10,129 bases of DNA from an uncultured Thiotrichaceae bacterium. GTDB lineage: Bacteria; Pseudomonadota; Gammaproteobacteria; Thiotrichales; Thiotrichaceae. Shown here one piece after another: positions 6,387-10,129 of the stretch. The position numbers and the translations under genes are program-made. The notes beneath the pieces are model-generated. The model saw only the letters and a program-made list of their open reading frames with translations, was not told the DNA's origin and made no database searches. Positions within the stretch are counted from its first letter, which is position 1. Each line of letters starts with the position of its first letter. The DNA is taken from contig CALHTA010000287.1 in assembly GCA_938038645.1 (NCBI GenBank), positions 1 to 10,129 of the forward strand. The letters are read 5' to 3'.

Positions 6387-7352
6387 ATGTCTAGCCAAAA
6401 GATCAACATTGGATTTGTCATGGATCCAATTGAATCGATCACACCTTATAAAGACAGTACCTTCGCAATGATGTTAGAAGCACAGCGTCGAGGCTGGCAC
6501 ATTCATTATATACAGCAGTCGGATATTTACGTGGAGTCTGGGGTTGTAAGTTGTGTAAGCCAAACGCTTGAGTTAACAGACAATAATGAGGGTTGGTTCA
6601 CTTTCCTTCAATCCCATAATCAGCCTATGGGGGAGCTAGATTGTGTGTTGATGCGTAAAGATCCCCCTTTTGATATGGAATATATTTATAGTACTTATTT
6701 ATTAGATCTTGCAGAGCAGCAAGGTTGTCTAGTGCTTAATCGCCCTTCCAGTATTCGAAGCGCTAACGAAAAGTTTTTCACTACTTGGTTTTCAGCGTTC
6801 TCGCCAGAAACGCTAGTTTCGAGAGATATGGAGCGAATTAAAGCTTTTCACGATAAGCATGAACATATCGTAGTAAAGCCGCTTGATGGAATGGGTGGGT
6901 CTATGATTTTCCAGATTCGTCAGGGAGATCAAAACCGTAATGTCATTCTTGAAGCAATAACTAATCAAGGCGCAACAACGATAATGGCGCAGCGTTTTTT
7001 GCCTGAATTTAAAGAAGGTGACAAACGTATTCTCTTAGTAGACGGTGTTCCGTTTGATTATGCGCTTGCCAGAATCCCTGCTGAAGGTGAGGGGAGAGCT
7101 AATCTTGCTGCGGGCGCAACGTCAAAAGGTGTTCCTCTTACCGATCGCGATCGTGAAATCTGTGCAGCTGTTGCCCCAAGTTTGAAGGAAATGGGACTCA
7201 CTTTTGTTGGTTTAGACGTGATTGGTAATTATATGACCGAAATAAACGTCACGAGCCCGACTTGTATTCGTGAGCTTGATAGGCTTTACGATGCTAATAT
7301 CGCTGGCCTTTTAATGGATGCTGTTGTAACGAAGTTGGAGAATAAATCATGA
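6387..7352 (+). CDS. gshB: Glutathione synthetase GshB
   Basis: The enzyme ligates gamma-glutamylcysteine and glycine with ATP to make glutathione, in the cytoplasm. I chose ATG 6387 (321 aa) over GTG 6375 because MSSQKINIGFVMDPIESI aligns with the E. coli start and a GAGTGG precedes it at 8 nt; E. coli GshB has 316 aa. Family blocks are clear: DSTFAMMLEAQRRGW near 23-37, LMRKDPPFD at 88-96, the ATP-grasp loop KPLDGMGGSMIF at 164-175, LARIPAEGEGRANLAAGA at 227-244, and EINVTSPTCIRE at 285-296 near the C-terminus. No key residue looks lost. Its TGA overlaps the start of the OsmC-like gene (ATGA), so the two form a coupled operon. Confidence 0.98.
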   Translation: MSSQKINIGFVMDPIESITPYKDSTFAMMLEAQRRGWHIHYIQQSDIYVESGVVSCVSQTLELTDNNEGWFTFLQSHNQPMGELDCVLMRKDPPFDMEYIYSTYLLDLAEQQGCLVLNRPSSIRSANEKFFTTWFSAFSPETLVSRDMERIKAFHDKHEHIVVKPLDGMGGSMIFQIRQGDQNRNVILEAITNQGATTIMAQRFLPEFKEGDKRILLVDGVPFDYALARIPAEGEGRANLAAGATSKGVPLTDRDREICAAVAPSLKEMGLTFVGLDVIGNYMTEINVTSPTCIRELDRLYDANIAGLLMDAVVTKLENKS

Positions 7353-7762
7353 AAGCACGAGTAAAGTGGTTAGATCACATGAGTTTTGTGGGTGAGTCTG
7401 GCAGTGGGCACTCGGTTGTAATGGACGGCGCGCCAGACTCTGGTGGGCGTGATCTGGGCGTTCGCCCGATGGAAATGCTGTTACTAGGTTTAGGGGGCTG
7501 TGCTTCTTTTGATGTCGTGATGATTTTGCAAAAAGCTCGTCAGGAAATTACAAACTGTGAGGTTGAAATCTCTGCGGAGCGTGCCGATAGTGAACCTAAG
7601 GTATTCACCAAAATACATCTACATTTTATAGTCGAAGGGAAGGGTGTTTCTGAAGCTAAAGTTGCCAGGGCGGTTAGCTTATCAGCTGAAAAATACTGCT
7701 CGGCGTCTAAAATGTTGGAGAAAACAGCAGAAATCACCCATGATTTTGAGTTGCGTGATTAG
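7349..7762 (+). CDS. OsmC family protein, YhfA-like
   Basis: The 137-residue protein carries the two conserved OsmC-family cysteines, C51 in LGLGGCASFDVV and C117 in EKYCSASKM. RPMEMLLLGLGG matches the conserved helix before the first cysteine. The short size and the sequence around the second cysteine resemble the E. coli YhfA branch rather than OsmC or Ohr proper. OsmC and Ohr reduce organic hydroperoxides through such a cysteine pair; the function of the YhfA branch is not established to my knowledge. The start overlaps the gshB stop by 4 nt, with GGAG at 7337-7340, 8 nt upstream. Coupling to glutathione synthesis suggests a thiol-linked role, which is inference. Confidence 0.88.
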   Translation: MKARVKWLDHMSFVGESGSGHSVVMDGAPDSGGRDLGVRPMEMLLLGLGGCASFDVVMILQKARQEITNCEVEISAERADSEPKVFTKIHLHFIVEGKGVSEAKVARAVSLSAEKYCSASKMLEKTAEITHDFELRD

Positions 7763-7825
7763 CTAAAGGCTTAGCTGGACAGCTGATTAGTGAATATAAA
7801 CTAATTGGTTTGTCTGGTAGTTAGC
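7762..7825 (+). other. Extended imperfect stem-loop after the gshB operon
   Basis: Directly after the OsmC-like stop codon, positions 7774-7791 can fold back on 7800-7818 around an 8-nt loop. The inner ATTAGT/ACTAAT (7786-7791/7800-7805) is perfect. The outer part continues with several G-U pairs and one bulged T at 7810. GCTAA (7762-7766) can close with either of two TTAGC copies, 7771-7775 or 7821-7825, giving two alternative folds. No T tract follows, so it is not a standard terminator. It could protect the 3' end or act in Rho-dependent termination. Confidence 0.4.
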
Positions 7826-7956
7826 GTAAGTTGCATATGTTTTGCGCTATAAGTTCATTTCATTGGAGCTTTGCGCAAGTTGTTGTTATCTTTGGCGATA
7901 TGGCATGTCAGCCCCAGACTAATTTTGTATTAGTTATTTAATAAAAACAGGCTTTC

Positions 7957-7962
7957 AAGGAG
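7957..7962 (+). promoter_or_regulatory. Ribosome binding site of the kinase-linked sigma gene
   Basis: AAGGAG, a perfect Shine-Dalgarno, lies 9 nt before the ATG at 7972. It sits inside CAAGGAGCCTTG, whose arms are complementary but separated by only 2 nt, so occlusion would need breathing or dimerisation. Confidence 0.7.
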
Positions 7963-7971
7963 CCTTGTTAT

Positions 7972-8499
7972 ATGGATTTACTTGCTCAATCAGAACATCA
8001 CTCTAAGCTGCTAGAAACGCTGTATCCAGAGATTAAGCGTCTGGCAGCGATTCAAATGTCGCGTGAACGTTCTAATCATACGCTGTGTCCAACCGCACTG
8101 GTCAATGAAGCGTATCTTAAAATGAGTGCCGAAGAGAGCATGGTATTCAATGATAAACAGCATTTTCTAGCGGTCTGTGGAAATTGCGTACGACAAATAC
8201 TGGTATCTCATGCACGCACTAAAAACGCTGCTAAGCGCGGTGGTGGTCAAGTACCGGTTACTCTCATTGAAGGGGTTGACGACTTTCAAGCTGATACAAA
8301 TATAGATTTATTACAGCTTGATGAGTTATTAACTCGCTTAGAAACGCTGGATGCCCTTCAAGTTAAAGTCGTTGAATTACGCTTTTTCTCAGGAATGAGC
8401 AATGAAGAAATCTCTGATGTGCTTGAGGTTTCTCTTTCGACAGTGAAACGCAAATGGACGATGGCTAAAGCATGGCTTTACAAGGAAATGAACCGGTAG
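7972..8499 (+). CDS. Kinase-associated ECF sigma factor (TIGR02999/ECF43-like)
   Basis: The 175-residue protein has sigma-2 at about 14-90 and sigma-4 at about 112-172. The helix-turn-helix is at 142-165 and ends in STVKRKWTMAKAWLYKEM, close to the VKRDWxxARAWL ending typical of TIGR02999 ECF factors. HTLCPTALVNEAYLKM at 36-51 replaces the usual acidic DAEDLVQE-type region 2.2. The residues aligned with DAED are CPTA, so the core-RNA-polymerase contact lacks its negative charge and T41 stands where the glutamate would be. AAKRGGG at 86-92 is the family's basic glycine stretch. The kinase gene overlaps its end by 28 nt, and no anti-sigma gene is adjacent. In Vibrio parahaemolyticus EcfP/PknT, phosphorylation of a threonine in this region activates the sigma factor. 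I infer the same mode here. Confidence 0.92.
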   Translation: MDLLAQSEHHSKLLETLYPEIKRLAAIQMSRERSNHTLCPTALVNEAYLKMSAEESMVFNDKQHFLAVCGNCVRQILVSHARTKNAAKRGGGQVPVTLIEGVDDFQADTNIDLLQLDELLTRLETLDALQVKVVELRFFSGMSNEEISDVLEVSLSTVKRKWTMAKAWLYKEMNR

Positions 8500-10129
8500 A
8501 AACGGATTATTTTGCGGAAATAGAAGATCTTTTCTTCGATGCACTGGACTTACCCCCGAACCAGCGCGAAACATGGCTCAAGACAAAGTGCAAAGATAGA
8601 GAAAGTGTTTTTACGGAAGTCCAAACACTTCTAGACGCGCATTTATCCTCTGAAGAATTTCTTTCAGACTCCCCAGATCTTAAGGGAATAGCGGCGTGCC
8701 CTGATTTGACTGGGCGTCGGCTCGGTAGTTATGAGGTTGTAGAAGAAATTGCTAAAGGCGGGATGGGGCGTGTTTACTCTGCTGAACGAGTTGATGGGGA
8801 GTATCAGCAGCGTGTGGCCATCAAAGCTGTTGAGTTAGGTAATATCGAAGCGGAACTTTTTCGACGCGAACGCCAGACCTTGGCGAATCTTGAGCACCCT
8901 AATATTGTTACGTTATTAGATGGTGGAACGCTTGAAGAGGGCTTTCCTTATCTTGTGATGGAGCTGGTTGAAGGGCAGGCAATCGATAGCTACAATATTT
9001 CTAACAAACTGAATAATAAAGAAATTGTCGCACTATTCGGAACACTGTGTAACGTTGTTAATCAAGCCCATCAGCAGGGTGTAATCCATTGTGATCTTAA
9101 GCCTGCTAATATTTTAGTCACCGATAAGGGCATACTAAAGCTCCTTGACTTTGGCATCTCACAGTCTCTGATTAAAACTCATGAAAAGCAAGCTGAGGGA
9201 ACTTATCCGCAAGGTTTAACGCCAGAGTATTCAAGCCCACAACGACGTGAACACAAACCTCCCCATGTGGCGGATGATGTTTACAGTTTAGGAATCATTC
9301 TTGGTCAGTTATTGATTGGTGGACTGCTACCGCGAGTTGCTACAGAGCTATTAGTTAATAAGCGTTATAAACAAATTGATCTTGAAAAGTTTCTGACGCT
9401 AATTCCTTCTCGTGAGCTGCGTGAAATAGTTAAAAAGGCAACGGATATTGACCCTCAAAAGCGTTATGTAAGTGCGCATCTCATGGGTGAAGATCTTAAT
9501 AATTGGCTTGAGGATAAGCCAGTGCTTGCCGTTGCTAGCGCCAAAAAATGGCCGCTCTACGCATTGAGTAAGAACCTTATTCGTAACCGCAAAGCATGGT
9601 TGATACTACTGGCTTTAGGCGTTTTATTTGCAATTGGTTCTTACTTTTGGAATCAGGCAAATGTTAATAAGCTTAATGCAGAGGCAGCTGCTGCGGCAAA
9701 AAAAGTAACTGCAGATCTTGCTGCGGTACTGAGCCGTACTCAACCTTCTATCAGTGTGCAAAGCGAGTTAACAGGGCTTGCGTTAAATAACATTGAAAAA
9801 ACACTGCAGAAAGCACCAGATAATATTCCTGCGCGGCATGTCTACTCCAATAGTTTAGTGCGTTATGGGCAACTGGAAGGGCACCCACTTTACCTAAGTA
9901 AAGAAGACCCAAGTTCTGCCATCCAATATCTAACAGCCGCTAATGAAAATCTTGGCTTAATTAATAATAGTTTGCTGGAAAAGGAAGATGCCAGTTTCCC
10001 CACCGTTAGTGAAGATGATCAAATAGATTTAGAAATGATCGAGGTAGACCGGCTTACCATTGACCGCCTTATTGCTGAAATACATGTTTATTATGAAAAA
10101 GAAGCAGAATCAGAGTCAAAAGATGAAGG
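8472..10129 (+). CDS. Membrane Ser/Thr protein kinase (PknT-like), C-terminus beyond the window
   Basis: ATG 8472 opens a frame of 552 codons still open at the right edge; it overlaps the sigma gene by 28 nt. Residues 13-65 form a helical segment (FFDALDLPPNQRETWL, TEVQTLLDAHL) common at the N-terminus of these kinases. The kinase domain follows at about 86-345: glycine loop IAKGGMGRVY (93-102), VAIK with K118, catalytic HCDLKPANIL with D208, DFG at 226-228, LTPEYSSP at 249-256, and DDVYSLG at 268-274. Catalytic residues are intact, but the R of HRD is C207. One transmembrane helix lies at about 376-393. The periplasmic part (about 394 onward) is helical, with alternating hydrophobic positions that may be TPR-like. 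It probably senses an envelope signal and phosphorylates the neighbouring sigma factor. Confidence 0.93.
   Translation, partial: MALQGNEPVETDYFAEIEDLFFDALDLPPNQRETWLKTKCKDRESVFTEVQTLLDAHLSSEEFLSDSPDLKGIAACPDLTGRRLGSYEVVEEIAKGGMGRVYSAERVDGEYQQRVAIKAVELGNIEAELFRRERQTLANLEHPNIVTLLDGGTLEEGFPYLVMELVEGQAIDSYNISNKLNNKEIVALFGTLCNVVNQAHQQGVIHCDLKPANILVTDKGILKLLDFGISQSLIKTHEKQAEGTYPQGLTPEYSSPQRREHKPPHVADDVYSLGIILGQLLIGGLLPRVATELLVNKRYKQIDLEKFLTLIPSRELREIVKKATDIDPQKRYVSAHLMGEDLNNWLEDKPVLAVASAKKWPLYALSKNLIRNRKAWLILLALGVLFAIGSYFWNQANVNKLNAEAAAAAKKVTADLAAVLSRTQPSISVQSELTGLALNNIEKTLQKAPDNIPARHVYSNSLVRYGQLEGHPLYLSKEDPSSAIQYLTAANENLGLINNSLLEKEDASFPTVSEDDQIDLEMIEVDRLTIDRLIAEIHVYYEKEAESESKDE

Noticed and set aside
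7824..7882. Direct repeats GCGTAAGTTG (7824-7833) and GCGCAAGTTG (7873-7882)
   Set aside because: Only two imperfect 10-bp copies, with no flanking feature to give them meaning; probably chance.
8389..8574. Minus-strand 61-codon open frame at the sigma/kinase junction
   Set aside because: It lies opposite two well-supported overlapping genes and has no motif.

Overview
The window looks like chromosomal DNA of a marine-type gammaproteobacterium. MnmG is nearly colinear with the Escherichia coli protein and is followed by rsmG. GshB also matches the gammaproteobacterial type closely, and base composition by eye is moderate (about mid-40s % GC, not computed). The mnmG-rsmG pair usually sits near oriC/parAB, but no origin is visible here. 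I see no tRNA, rRNA, CRISPR array, insertion sequence or phage gene.

Minus strand, 6001 down to 1: seven tightly spaced genes read leftward. First comes an ECF sigma factor, then a single-pass anti-sigma factor, then a secreted subtilisin-like (S8) protease whose start lies inside the anti-sigma gene. A short signal peptidase I and a stand-alone bioD follow, overlapping by 4 nt. Last are mnmG and the first 30 codons of rsmG. A candidate extended -10 promoter at the end of bioD could give mnmG-rsmG independent expression.

Middle, 6002-6386: a gene-poor divergent region. It holds a possible 13-codon ORF with a good ribosome binding site, a 10-bp stem-loop, and a strong plus-strand intrinsic terminator. 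Together these suggest a short independent transcript.

Plus strand, 6387 to the end: gshB (glutathione synthetase) and an OsmC/YhfA-like gene overlap by ATGA. A 209-nt gap with an extended stem-loop follows. Then come a second ECF sigma factor of the kinase-associated type (TIGR02999/ECF43-like) and an overlapping Ser/Thr kinase gene that runs off the window.

The main interest is two mechanistically different alternative-sigma systems about 2 kb apart. One appears to be governed by a membrane anti-sigma factor. Its periplasmic domain seems to share a fold with the propeptide of the neighbouring protease. The other is probably governed by phosphorylation of the sigma factor by its partner kinase. 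A glutathione-synthesis/OsmC operon lies between them.
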